Assembly: GCF_947179165.1 (NCBI RefSeq)
Contig: NC_077242.1
Coordinates: 4,631,501-4,695,500 of the forward strand
From: Solanum dulcamara
Lineage: Eukaryota; Streptophyta; Magnoliopsida; Solanales; Solanaceae
Length of the DNA: 64,000 bases
Direction: 5' to 3'
Each line of letters opens with the position of its first letter. The first letter of the stretch is position 1. The notes beneath the pieces were generated by a model. It was not told the DNA's origin, ran no database searches, and worked only from the letters and a program-made list of their open reading frames with translations. Below are positions 25,301-48,588 of this stretch, piece by piece. The position numbers were made by a program, and so were the translations under genes.

Positions 25301-28300
25301 TGTGTGACAATCTATTTTGCTCGGTCAATTTATAGTTCATCTGAAGGCCACAAAGATTGGGATGGAAGAAAGGGTTTTAAATTTAGAAAGGCTTTGAGCT
25401 GATCACCTGAATGTTTGTTGCCAAATGACAACTAGTGCAAGAAAAAATCCATCATAAAATATTGTTTTCGAAAACATCAGGATATGGACTGTCATCTGAT
25501 GTTTATTCATCTGGGTCAAATCCTACTTAGAGGTCCTGTAGAGATAAAAAAAAACTGTTGAAGAAACAAGATCTTTCTTCTGATCCTTCTAGGCAATCGG
25601 TAGTTAATAAATGGTTAAAGCTTAGGCATTATTGGGTGGAGATGAACCAATAAATTTGGTTTTATTGCGACCAATCCCTCGTGCTTCCAGGATAAAAATC
25701 CTGTTGTAAGTTTGACCAGCAGATAAAGTTCATTACTACACATTAGAGGGTCCACAGATTGGCAACTTACCCCTGCAGTAAAGTTAGCACTAGACATTCC
25801 GATCGAGATGTGTAGATCCTATCATGTTTTAAAGATAATGGCACAGCTCTTTTTGCCTCTTACACTAATGGCACAGTTCTTTTTGCCTCTTACACTGTAT
25901 GAGTCCCTTCCTTCTTGCATAAAATGGGAACAAACTAGATAATTCCTTTATATATTTGTTTCCCTGCACTCATATATACTCTGATGTTCTGGAGCTTTAC
26001 CTACAAAAGTTGCACTAAGGCGTTTCCATGATTGATGTGTTTATACCAAAAGGGTACAAAGGTTCGATCATATTCAAAAGATTGTATTTAAGATGCAGAA
26101 ATACCAAATTTTAGTCCATGTGGTTATGTTGTATTGGTATTCGATATAATATATGTAGGATATTGACTCTTGGTATTTGTAGTGAACCAATATGATTGAG
26201 TTCCTGTATAATATTTGTGGTTTTCCTTTCAACGTCCAAGCAAAACTCTTGGCACTGTGGTAAAATCTTTCAACGATCACTGCGGGTCTTTATGCAACAA
26301 ACAGAAGTTTTTGAAATTAAATACCAAAGCATATTCTCTAAAATCCTGTTGATGAAGCAGTAATTGAAGCAATTTCGTAGGACTAATTTACTTCCATTTA
26401 TATACAATGGTAAGATTAGCAAATATTGACTCAACAATATGTTTGTTGTTTGTTAATCTATAAATACTATCTTAAATTCTACTATAGTTTCATGGCGTGT
26501 GAAACTATTCATGGTTTCTGGTATTAAATTCTGATAAAATTGATGTTGCATTATTTTGAAGTTGTATGTTCTTATGCTTCTTCCAGTACCTTTTGGTCAA
26601 TTCAGCCATGTAGAGAATCATGTAGATAATTTACGATATTGTTTTTGAATGTTTTAGTTTTTCCTAGGCCGAACACATAGATAGGCCCTTGAACTTGGTT
26701 GGTTTTTCCTCTTAGGCACCTCAACTGTGCTGCCTTCCTATTGAACTCCTGAACCATACATAATTTTTACCTTTTAAACATTAATTCCGACATTCAATAA
26801 AACGTTTTATCACGTTTGAAGAGCGCGTGAAAAGTATTTAAAGGAGCTGATGTGGAATCCATTTTGGGATGTAAGGGGCTGATGTGGAATCCATTAAATT
26901 TGTTATCACATTTGAAGAGCACGTGAAAAGGAAGACCGTTACATCCCAAAATTGATTCTACATCAACTCCTTTAAATCCTTTTCACGCGCTCTTCAAATG
27001 TGATAAGACGTTTTATGCAATGTCGGCAATGAATGTTTAAAAGGTACAAATTATGTATGGTTCAGGGGTTCAATAGGAAGACAACATAGTTGAGCTGTCT
27101 GAGAGGAAAAACCAACCAAGTTCAAGGGCCTATCTATGTGTTCAGCCTTTTTCCTATAATCCTTTTTCTCTTCATGTCATACCAATACAGGTATGACGGT
27201 CAAACTGGTCCCATGCTATATAGTGGATGCTTATGACTGCTAATATTTCTTTCAGGATTTGGATCCACAGACTTCTTCAATTGAATATCAGTGCACAACA
27301 GCTGGTACATGCCATACTTGGTTGATGAGAATTTAAGTCCAACTATTGGTGACTTTCATCTGCATGTTGATTTTTTATCACAGTATACAATGTCGAGCAT
27401 TATCTAAAAAGGATCATCCATAGCTAGTTTAGCTGCCAGAATTTTGTTGGTGCATTCTTTAGTAAGGAATAGGAAAACGAGTCCATATTATGAACCATGC
27501 CAATGAACAAGTGCTGCTTTTATCATGCTTGACTTATCAATGGAAATGAGTTTTTGTCATCTTAACGAAGACTCACTTTCTTGCCTAAATTGTTGAAGTG
27601 AAGGCTGACTAAATTGTTGTATGTTTTTGTCTTCACCATTTGCAAATTTTGTAGTAGCCAATTTAAGCTGCACTAGTATAAATTAGTGCCATTTAGCTGT
27701 GTGAACCATAACAGAGACTCCTAAGGTAGTTCATGGTCAATAATCATTATTGGTTGAGTAGGACCAGAACAAAATACTTGGAGTGCAAGTTTTGTGATAT
27801 GACACATGAAGTTGGCGTAGAAGTGATGCTTGATACACATGCCATCCCCAAGAGCCGAACCTTCAAGTATCTTGGATCTTTACTCCAAGAAAATGGGTGG
27901 GGTGGGTGGTGGTGGTCGATGACTGATGTTATTGGTGTGGGGTTGATGAAAAGGCTCACCACCGAAGTCTTGTGTGATAAAAATGTATCACCAACACTTA
28001 AGTGTAAGTTCTACAGAGTGGTGGTTAGGACGACTATGTTGTATGGGGTGGAGTGTTGGCTAATTAAGAACTTCCATGTTTAGAAAATGAGAGTTGCTGA
28101 AATGAGGATACTGACATGGATGTGTGATTATATTAGGGGAGTAGGAGAGATAAAATTAGGAATAAAGATATCTGGGACAAGATGGGAGTAGACTCTATGA
28201 TGGACAAGAAAAAGGAAGTGGGACTAAGATGGTTCGGGCATGTGAAAAGGTGATGCACAAACACTAGTGAGGAGGTTGGCAACAATGGGGTTATGGAGAG

Positions 28301-31300
28301 GTAGAGGTAGGCCAAAGAAGTATCGGGGAGAGATGATTAGACATGACATGACACATTTACAGTTTATCGAGAACGTGATCTGAAATAAGAGGATATGGAG
28401 GTCACGAATTATGGTAGAGTGTTAGTAGATAGTTGAGCTTTGTCTTGCTTTTAAGAGGGACAAGCTTGGTGGTAGTTTGCAGCGCCATACTTGTTTTCTC
28501 CTCTTATACCCTTATTATCAACATTCTTCTCATAGTTTCTTGTCCCTCGATTTCTGTTACCACCTATTGTTTCTTGTGCTTTGATTATCACATTGTTTTT
28601 GTTGTTATTGTTCCTTTTTTTTCTTCCTTTAGTTCTGTATTCTCTTTCGCAAACTGCTTTGATATGCTTTACCAGAACCGAGGGTCTATTGAAAACAACT
28701 TATCTACCTCCATGAGGTAGGGGTATGATCTTGGTACGCTCTACCCTCCCCAGACCCTACCTCCCACCTGTGAGATTATATTGAGTATGCTATTGTTGTT
28801 GTTGAATTTCATCCTCCAATAGATGAATGAGGAGCAGAATTGATGTCATATGCTTGTTTATTGGATTTTTCTTAATCACTATAGTGTCTAGGTCAGCTTT
28901 CGTGCACTTCAACTAATTCCACGAGACCTGCTACTCCCATCAGTACAACTATCAGTTAACTCTGTCCACCAGGGTTTGGATAGATCGAAAGAAACCACCT
29001 AGTGTTTTTGCCTTCACTGGATTTGACCTGAGACCTCAGGATTCTTAACCCATTTCATTGATCATTAGTCACATCCATGGGTGCATATCCTTGATTACTG
29101 TATTATCTCATGTCTACGCTTTACTCTTCATGAATGCTTTCTTAAGTGTAAGGTAAAAAAGTGCTAAACAGATCAAGGAAGAACATAAATTAGTAAGAAC
29201 TCATAAAGCAGTAGAACAACTTCAATTGAAAACATATTGAATTTTCAATCATTGGCACGGTATTTGGACTTATTCAGTGTGTGAGCTTAGTTAAGGAAAA
29301 GATGTGTGATATGACTATTTTTTGTGGTGAACTTAATTGCTTCTGTGCCCGTGCTTTAAATTCCAACTTTTTCTTTGTAGTTATGTTTGCTTTCCTGGAG
29401 AAAAATAACAATATCCATCTAATTTTATAGTAGAAAAAGGAATTGACTTTGCCTAATTAAGTTCCAGACCAGCTACTTAAAATGTTCAAGGAAGTCGTGA
29501 ATAAAGCTCAAATGTTGTAGTTATATGGTGATTACTCTATGTCACAAGGACAGGGAGTTATTAATGATTTGATGCTTGTTTATGTTGCTAGTTTTTAACT
29601 ATGTTGTATAACAACCTCAGCTATTGACATATCTGTTGAAATTGAAGAAATAAGATTTTGCTTTTTTTATTTAAAAATCCCATTTATAGTTGAATCTCAA
29701 AGATTATTCTTTAAGTATGACCCTATTGAATGTTATGTTGACAGAAAGCCTGGTTGAAGAACAGAGACAATTTGATGCTGTGCTTGCGCTAGAGGTATGC
29801 CTTAATAAGTAGTTGACTAACTTTGTTCTAAGATTTATCAACTTCTACAGTACAATCCAACTCCTTAGTAAGTAATTGGCTAAACTTTGTTCTAAGATTT
29901 ATTAGCATCTACAGTACAATCCAACTGTTATAGTATATTGTACTTCCATCATCTGCACCTTTTGCTTTGAAAGCTTTCACTATTTATTTAGAGTTTACAT
30001 AGTCCATTGTGTAAAAGTCTTGGTCTTTTAAGAAGTTCTACTCTTTTAGAGCTTTGTTGCACTTTGCTCAACAACAACAACAACACACCCAGTGAAATCC
30101 CACAAGTGGGGTTTGGGGAGGGTAGGATGTACGCAGACCTTACCACTACCTCATGGAGGTAGAGAGGCTGTTTCCGAAAGACCCTTGGCTTTGTTGCACT
30201 TTGCTCAAATCTTATAATTGGCACCCAAAGGTGTGGCCTAGCGGTCAATGGAGTGGGTGAAAACCTTGGAGAGCAGGGGTTAAAATTCCAATAAAGACAA
30301 TAATGTAGGTGATTTCTTTTTATTTGCTGAAGCCTTTGTGGGCAGAGTTATCTGGTTTCTACACTGGTGAATGGTAGCAGCTAGCAGATACCCGGTGGAA
30401 TAGCCACCCTTAAAGAAGTCTAATAATTGGAGGCTTTTAAAGCTCACACAGGTCTGTCCCGCAGGCATACTGACACAGATGGAAGGATGTATGTGATTTG
30501 ATACTCATGCTATAGTTGAGTATTAGTAGTTGAGATCGATATAACAGGCCTGTGATAAATATTTATATAGACGCTTCAAGCCCGAGTTATAGGAGCAACC
30601 ATCGTAAGAAGGAAAAGCCAACCAGGAAGCGACACAATCCAGATTTTAAAAAGAATATTTGTATTCACATCAACATATACAACTAAAAGGAAATCTAGTA
30701 TACATTTATTTTTTGGGTGTGGTGGGGATATAGGGACTAGTTTAAATTGCTTGCAACTCCTTGATTTTTGTTCTTTATTAAAATCTGTTCGCATGATCGT
30801 TATTCTGCATTTCTATAGTTTGGTTGGTTATATTGATTTTTATTTAAGCTGATGAACAATCTTATACTGGAGTACTATAGATATAACCTCTTAATGATTG
30901 AACGTGAATCATATGCGACAAAGCAATGGATGTAATGTAATATCTGCGACAAATTTTGAATGCTGGTTCTTAAAAATCCGTCTATGTTATCTGTTATTCT
31001 ACATTTTTACAGTTGAGTTGGTTCTGTTGTTTCTTATTTAAGTAGATGAACATGCATATACTAAAGCAGTTTAGAAGTAACCTCTTAAATACTTGGGTAT
31101 GATTAATATGTACAACTAATGGATGTTATGTACATGAGCAAGGAATTCGGATTGGTGAAGTGAAAATGTAACAAGTGGTGCATTATTGAAGGATTTTAAC
31201 TTCCCCTCTTTCGAGGACCCAACTCTGATCTGATCTTTTCTAGTATATGTATATCTAATTCTGCCTACTTTTGTAGGTGATTGAGCATGTAGCTGATCCT

Positions 31301-32339
31301 GCTGGATTCTGCAAATCGCTATCCGCATTGACCATTCCTGGTGGTGCTACAGTGATATCAACAATTAATCGTTCAATGAGAGCATATGCAACAGCAATTG
31401 TTGTAGCAGAGTATCTCCTACATTGGGTATATATATTTAGTAGATTCTACTAAATTCTATTGGTAATTTTTGGTCGATGTCTGCACTTATGTGGGTTTAT
31501 TTTCTTGCAAACTTAAATGGCCTCATATATATGTATATATGATATTTGTGCATTTGCTAGTTCACTTTGAATATATTGAGGAAGGTGCATGAAAGGTTTT
31601 TCTGGATAGTTCGATGTATTATTATTCTCTTGCCTCAAATTGAACTTCCAATTTATGTTGAGCATTTTAGTGTTCTTGATTTATCACGAGTGTAAATGTC
31701 AAAAATTTTGCGTAGCATGTTATGTCCTGGATTTAAGATGATAGTATTGCAATTACGTTTGGGGACTGGTTTGCTCTATTTGCTAGCATTCATCTCACTG
31801 ATATATACTATCATTATCTGTGCATGACAGTAGCCATGTTAAACGACAATTTTCTCCTGATTATATGTAAGAAAGGGAATATGGTGTTCCTGTCAGCCAT
31901 GCTTCTTATGTCTGTGTGTGTCTGCTTCTTGCATTTCTTTTTGGAGAGTTGAGAAGAAGCTAATGGTTGCACAAACTGCAAATTGCGGGCTTATCTAAAC
32001 ATGTTCTAACGTTATAGCTGGACTTTACAGCTTCCGAAAGGTACACATCAATGGTCAAGCTTTCTAACCCCAGAAGAACTAGTCCTCATTCTTCGGCGTG
32101 CTTCTATAACTGTAAGTGGATTACATGCGTTTCTGTTTTTCAGCTCTATCATTATCAAGCCAATATCTATCTGTTTTCGCCATTTGAAATGGTAATCTTT
32201 CTGCATTTCATAGGTGCAAGAGATGGCTGGATTTGTGTACAACCCTTTGACGGGTCGTTGGTCCTTGTCTGATGACATCAGTGTTAATTTCATCGCTTTT
32301 GGAACAAAACTAGTCAATAAGGACAAAACTCTAGATTAA
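22392..32339 (+). CDS. COQ3: Ubiquinone biosynthesis O-methyltransferase, mitochondrial (COQ3)
   Basis: Exons: 22392-22648, 23073-23162, 24752-24830, 25054-25131, 27256-27304, 29745-29794, 31277-31426, 32031-32111, 32214-32339. All junctions are GT/AG and in phase; the product is 319 residues, the usual plant length. Residues 1-40 ([19 protein letters not shown]...) are Arg/Ser-rich with few acids, a mitochondrial presequence. The SAM-binding motif I VDVGCGGG is at 131-138. [23 protein letters not shown] and VIEHVADP are typical COQ3/UbiG blocks, and [13 protein letters not shown] closes the protein. The enzyme does both O-methylations of the quinone ring in ubiquinone synthesis at the inner mitochondrial membrane. 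AATAAA lies at 32345, just after the stop. The start is the ATG at 22392; a frame extension to a TTG at 22371 is not credible. Confidence 0.95.
22796..22885 (-). mobile_element. SINE fragment, reverse orientation, in COQ3 intron 1
   Basis: CTAGTGTTTTTGTCTTGTCT followed by GGATTTGAACACGAGAGCTC and TTGACCACTAATCCACA is the reverse complement of the head of the SINE type seen at 30226. The B-box-like GGATTTGAAC is partly kept. Confidence 0.55.
23791..23870 (+). mobile_element. RTE-type LINE 3' tail fragment
   Basis: GTGTGTACACACCACCCTCC and GTGGGATTACACTGGGTATG followed by (TTG)n is the 3' end shared by the LINE at 27755-28805 and other tails in this window. It is 5'-truncated and non-coding. 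Confidence 0.65.
24545..24690 (-). mobile_element. SINE-like element, reverse orientation, in COQ3 intron 2
   Basis: Read on the minus strand it begins GGGCTTTGGTCAAGTGATAA, a tRNA-like A-box region, continues through GGTGTGAGTCGATT and ends GGTTATAAAAAAAAAA. The A-rich 3' end fits a SINE. The family is not identified with certainty. Confidence 0.5.
25838..25898 (+). repeat. 31-bp tandem duplication in COQ3 intron 4
   Basis: GGCACAG[C/T]TCTTTTTGCCT followed by CTTACACT is present twice in a row. Non-coding. Confidence 0.7.
26658..27156. mobile_element. Mutator-type foldback MITE with 9-bp target duplication
   Basis: The element 26667-27147 (481 bp) starts GGCCGAACACATAGATAGGC and ends with its near-complement ...CTATGTGTTCAGCC. 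The inverted arms run for about 200 bp each, so almost the whole element folds back. TTTTTCCTA flanks it at 26658-26666 and 27148-27156. Long inverted arms and a 9-bp duplication are Mutator-superfamily hallmarks. No transposase. It sits in COQ3 intron 4. Confidence 0.88.
27755..28805 (+). mobile_element. 5'-truncated RTE-type LINE (reverse transcriptase C-terminal remnant)
   Basis: A frame from about 27760 to 28080 reads [13 protein letters not shown]...[12 protein letters not shown]...[15 protein letters not shown]. It continues past stops and shifts as [11 protein letters not shown] and LRWFGHVKR, the C-terminal part of plant RTE-like LINE reverse transcriptases. The tail 28440-28805 is non-coding and ends with CTACCCTCCCCAGACCC and (TTG)n. 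Stops and truncation make it inactive. It lies in COQ3 intron 5. Confidence 0.85.
28915..29088 (-). mobile_element. SINE copy, reverse orientation, in COQ3 intron 5
   Basis: GTCCACCAGGGTTTGGATAG, CCTAGTGTTTTTGCCTTCAC, GGATTTGACCTGAGACCTCA and TTGATCATTAGTCACATCCA are the reverse complement, in order, of the SINE at 30226-30450. Diverged. Confidence 0.65.
29812..29935 (+). repeat. 64-bp tandem duplication in COQ3 intron 6
   Basis: CTTTGTTCTAAGATTTAT and CTACAGTACAATCCAACT occur twice with a period of about 64 bp directly after the exon that ends at 29794. Non-coding. Confidence 0.7.
30068..30190 (-). mobile_element. RTE-type LINE 3' tail, reverse orientation
   Basis: (CAA)n CACACCCAGTGAAATCCCAC, GGTTTGGGGAGGGTAGGATG and GTACGCAGACCTTACC are the reverse complement of the LINE 3' end. 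It is 5'-truncated. Antisense in COQ3 intron 6. Confidence 0.75.
30226..30450 (+). mobile_element. tRNA-derived SINE in COQ3 intron 6
   Basis: The A-box-like GTGTGGCCTAGCGGTCAATG and B-box-like GGGGTTAAAATTCC form the tRNA head. The body has TAGGTGATTTCTTTTTA, GTGGGCAGAGTTATCTGG and CCGGTGGAATAG. This is a common Solanaceae SINE type. Other copies at about 22.8 and 29.0 kb are in reverse orientation. Confidence 0.7.
30795..31140 (+). repeat. About 200-bp diverged tandem duplication in COQ3 intron 6
   Basis: GTTATTCTGCATTTCTATAG (about 30798) and GTTATTCTACATTTTTACAG (about 31001) begin two units that continue in parallel through AGATGAACA..., TAACCTCTTAA and ATGGATGTAATGTA/ATGGATGTTATGTA. 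Non-coding. Confidence 0.6.
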
Positions 32340-33687
32340 GTTGCAATAAAGATAACAATTTTATTCTGCTGTTATCTCTTAAACCAATCTGTAATTGTAT
32401 GTAATTCTCTTTTTCAATTTTGTTGGAGGGTGAATGCAATTTCCCATATGTTCTGACATTTTCATTTTTTTCTCTTCATGGGTAAATGAAAATATAATTG
32501 AAAAATTATTATTATTGCCAGCTGAGTCTCTAGTTTTGAATATGAAAAGTGAGTTTTAACTCGAGCGAGTATTGTTGGGAAAACTTGAAATTACTGACAA
32601 GAATGAATATTGGTAGTTCGAACTTTCCAAATCTGTTCACAATCAAACATATATATTAAAACTATAGATATATTCTCGAAATTTGGCTTTAACAAGTCAA
32701 AATTCAAACACGCACGTCGAATTCAAGCATATATATCGATACTTACATATATTCTTGAAGTTTGGCCTTAGCGAATTAAAATTCAAACACGTACATCGAA
32801 AGTTTTGCGTTGTCAAAACTAAACTTGCGACCTGTAGGTTAAAAGTAGGTTTGTTCAAAATCGATAATATAAATTGAAAAAAAGTTATTGATTTATTAAT
32901 AATGAATTATTGATTTTTCAGTTAATGATTTTGGCTTATCGAATTTTAATGGTTTGATTTTTTTCTTAAGGGTTAACCAATAACCCCATAGTATTAATAA
33001 ATTATATTCCATTCAATATATAAAGTCGTTGTGAGATTTCACTGGGTTGTTGTTGTTGTCAATATATAAAGTCGTTCTTGACTTAGAATTTAGTCTCACA
33101 TTTTTATTTCTGGTTGTTTCAAACTCTCGGTTATTCTACAATGTGTCAGTGTTTGTTTTTGAGCAAGATGCAATCTTTCAACGTATGTGTATGATTCATT
33201 TGGTTTGTCACCCTATTTATAAGTGATCTTCAATGATTTTTTTTTGTGTTAAATCAATAACATTCACCAACTAATTAATTAATAACCGATAAATCAATAT
33301 CTTAATAATTCTATAATAATTTAACATATCTACAAATTAATCATTAATAAATCAAATTGATAAACTACCAACCAGGTTCATTTGCACAAATAAATAGTAG
33401 TAGAAAGTTTGATTTAAATTAGTAAATTGAGACACGACTTTCAAAATGGATATGTGTGCACTAGCGCCAAATTACACCGAATTGCTCTACGAAAATTAAA
33501 ACGCCAAGTAATGGATATAACTTAACTTGTTGGAGCTACATCAAGCACTACACGTGCTTAGAAAATGAACTTCCACATAACAAGATTTCCAATTTTTTTG
33601 TTCATAATATAAAGGGATACATAGAATGTGCATTTGCAGGATCACAAATAACTGAATCGAGAGAATTTAGTAGTAATAACAATAATA
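32340..33687. other. COQ3 3' region and COQ3-citrate synthase spacer
   Basis: AATAAA at 32345-32350 is a candidate poly(A) signal for COQ3. The middle has AT-rich sequence, a diverged repeat of AATTCAAACACG...CATATATTCT units (about 32650-32800) and a short TTTCACTGGG(TTG)n LINE tail at about 33025-33060. No gene is supported. The citrate synthase leader lies just upstream of 33688. Confidence 0.6.
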
Positions 33688-45843
<12,156 letters not shown>

Positions 45844-48588
45844 AGTTGTTCATACTTTTAGACGTTACATAAGAATAATTTTGTAGAAAAATAAAATTTC
45901 AAGCTCTTGTTTAGCTTTGTCCATTATAGTATTAAGTCAAATATAGAATACATTACAGGGATGATAAGATGGCCTTTATTTTTATCAACGTTTAGAAAGT
46001 TATAATGACGCAAATAGTTAGGTGAAATGAGATTGTTAATTTCTAGGGCTTCTAATGTAATTGTACCAGCGATAAAAAAAATTCAACTTGTATATGTATT
46101 TATATGTAACGTATTGTTATTGGATAAATAATGTTCATATTATAATGTATAATTATGTATTAGAGATATGTATATATTTATATATATTGTTTATATAATA
46201 TTTACATATTATACTCTATTTGTACACACTCATAAACACACACATTCATTCCATGGTGATGAAACAAGTGGTTCTAGTCACCCACACGGGTAAATTTCCA
46301 ACGATATATTTCAGCCCTTTCCAACTGGAACACAGAGGGTTGAATGGCTATTTTGATAATAAATGATAATTGAGTTATTTTGGATAAAAAAATTTGAATT
46401 TATAAAATTTTGTTTAATTGTTATGCCTTACATTAAAGGCTCGAAAGTCAAAGTTCGAAATTTTTTCCAAACCAGTTAATCTGATATTGAACAAACAGAT
46501 TCAATTCAATCCGAGTTTTTTTGGATTGAATCTTTAGTTTTCTCGATCTGAAAATTTAAAAATTCAAATCAAAATTTTCATATCCGATCAGCCTAAATGC
46601 TTACCCCTATCCATAAGTAGTGTAGCATTTCCCTTCCCTTTTTCCTCTCCGGCTCTTGCTACGTAATTAAAAAAAATAATTGTTCTCTTATTCAATATCG
46701 TGAGCTTTTATTCTTCCAAGATAGTTGCCAAAGACATATATGTGTATAAATATAATATATCATTGTTTCAAATTTAACCAATCGATATATCGTTGAAGAA
46801 TAAGGTCGGAAACAAACTAGGAATGTTTTTGGAAAGTGCGTCAAGTAATTTGGGAAGTGCGCGTGTGTGTATATATATATATGTATAGTAATTTAATTCA
46901 ACGAGCTAGTTTATTAAAGTTGATGTGTATAAGTAAAAAAGATTTGGCTTGGTTTCAAGCTGTAGAATCAATGCTGAATCACTATTTGGTAGGGCTACTA
47001 GGGTTTGGGTCTCTCTTTAGGCGGGGCATCAAGTACATGTCTCTTTACCGATTAACTAATTTTTAAACACTGGAGTAGATCCTAAAGAAATACCACTTCC
47101 TCATGAATTTATCTTGAATCGAGATGCAATAAATTAATCTACGCAATGGGTGTTTATAAATATGAACAAATATTTCCAAAAAATGTTGTCTGTATTTTAT
47201 CATGTGATCATGTGCTTAATTGTAACAAGATCATAATTCAAGTATTTAAGTAAAATTTATTAACAAATTTAACGAATTTTTGATGTATTCAACCTACTCC
47301 ATTTATTTCACCTGTCAACAATAAAGTTTGCACTCTTTAAAAAATAATAAATATACTTTTTATTATGATACTCATATTAGTTGATAAATAGCTTTAATGA
47401 ATTTAAAAAATAATTTAAAATGAGTAATTAATGTCACGAATAAATAGAAAAAATAAATTAATTTTCTCTTAATACATTAAAATGGACAGATTAAAGTGAA
47501 AATTTAATATAATGTGCAAAAATAAAAGTGAAAAGGGGATGTGTGCCCGTTGCACCAGATCATTAGGGGAAGCGCCCTTTTACATCTGTATAGTTTTCCC
47601 TTTAGTTATATACAGTTTTTAGTTTTGTTTGTTGAATGTGCGAACTAATTCTCATCTCGAAAGTTGAAAAGAAAAATTATTTATATATAAAGTATGTAAC
47701 TTTTTTAATGGTATGAGACTTTTTAAAAAATCGTACGAGCTTGACTCAAAGTAGATAATATCACAACATGTAAGAATGTCGTACATGCTATTTTGGCCAA
47801 ATAATTGGTATCAAAAAGCCAATAATTTGGTGAAACGAGTGTGGATTACGTAAAGGTGTGGCTGTAAAGTATTTGCTCATCGTCTATTGGGTCAGTGCAG
47901 TTACATAACAAAGTAGCAATGGACTTTCTTGACCATAAATACTCAGATAATAATGTGACTGGCATATAATTAAATAACTTCAAATTAGCACATAAATGGT
48001 GATGTATTCGAAGAGAGATTGTTGAATGTGCGAACTAATTCTCGCATCGAAAACTAAAACGAAAAAGCCATAAATACTCGGAGGATGATGTAAGTAGCAC
48101 ATGATCAATCTCCAAATTAGCCCATATATGATGATGGAGGGAAATCATTACATCGAAAACTGGAGACAAAAAAAGAGCCTATCTTAATGGTTTGAGGCCC
48201 TTTGCAGAAATCGTGTGAGTTTAACCCAAAGCAGACAATATCATACTAGTGCACCACATAAGGGTATCTTGCAGGCTATTTGGCCCAACACTGCTTTCAA
48301 CTAAGGCCACGAGAAGACTAGACCGAAATATAAAAATCCAGTGGTTTGTTTACCAAAACGAATACTGAACACCCACCCTAGCAACAAATCCAAGAACACT
48401 ATCTGCGGAATCATTGATTTAGAATAATGTAAAGTATGATATACCAAGCACGCCAAACGTTTTATGAAAATTACAGAGTTGCGCTTTCAGGCGTTTCATG
48501 AAAATTACAGTATTGCGCTTTCATGTAGCAGAAAACACACTACTCAAATTTTCTTTCAACAGCCAACTTTGATATATAAAATGCCAGC
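45844..48588. other. Citrate synthase 3' region and spacer to Elongin-A-like gene
   Basis: AATAAA at 45890 is a candidate poly(A) signal. The rest is AT-rich. GTTGAATGTGCGAACTAATT is repeated at about 47622 and 48021 with similar downstream text, a diverged direct repeat of about 400-bp period. CGTTT[T/C]ATGAAAATTACAG is duplicated at about 48459 and 48494 (35-bp unit). No gene is supported. Confidence 0.6.

Noticed and set aside
27733..28083. Possible 116-residue protein gene in COQ3 intron 5
   Set aside because: It is the 3' end of a LINE reverse transcriptase with later stops and a LINE tail, not a host gene.
28133..28720. Short Leu/Ser/Val-rich frames
   Set aside because: Shadows of the LINE body and its non-coding tail.
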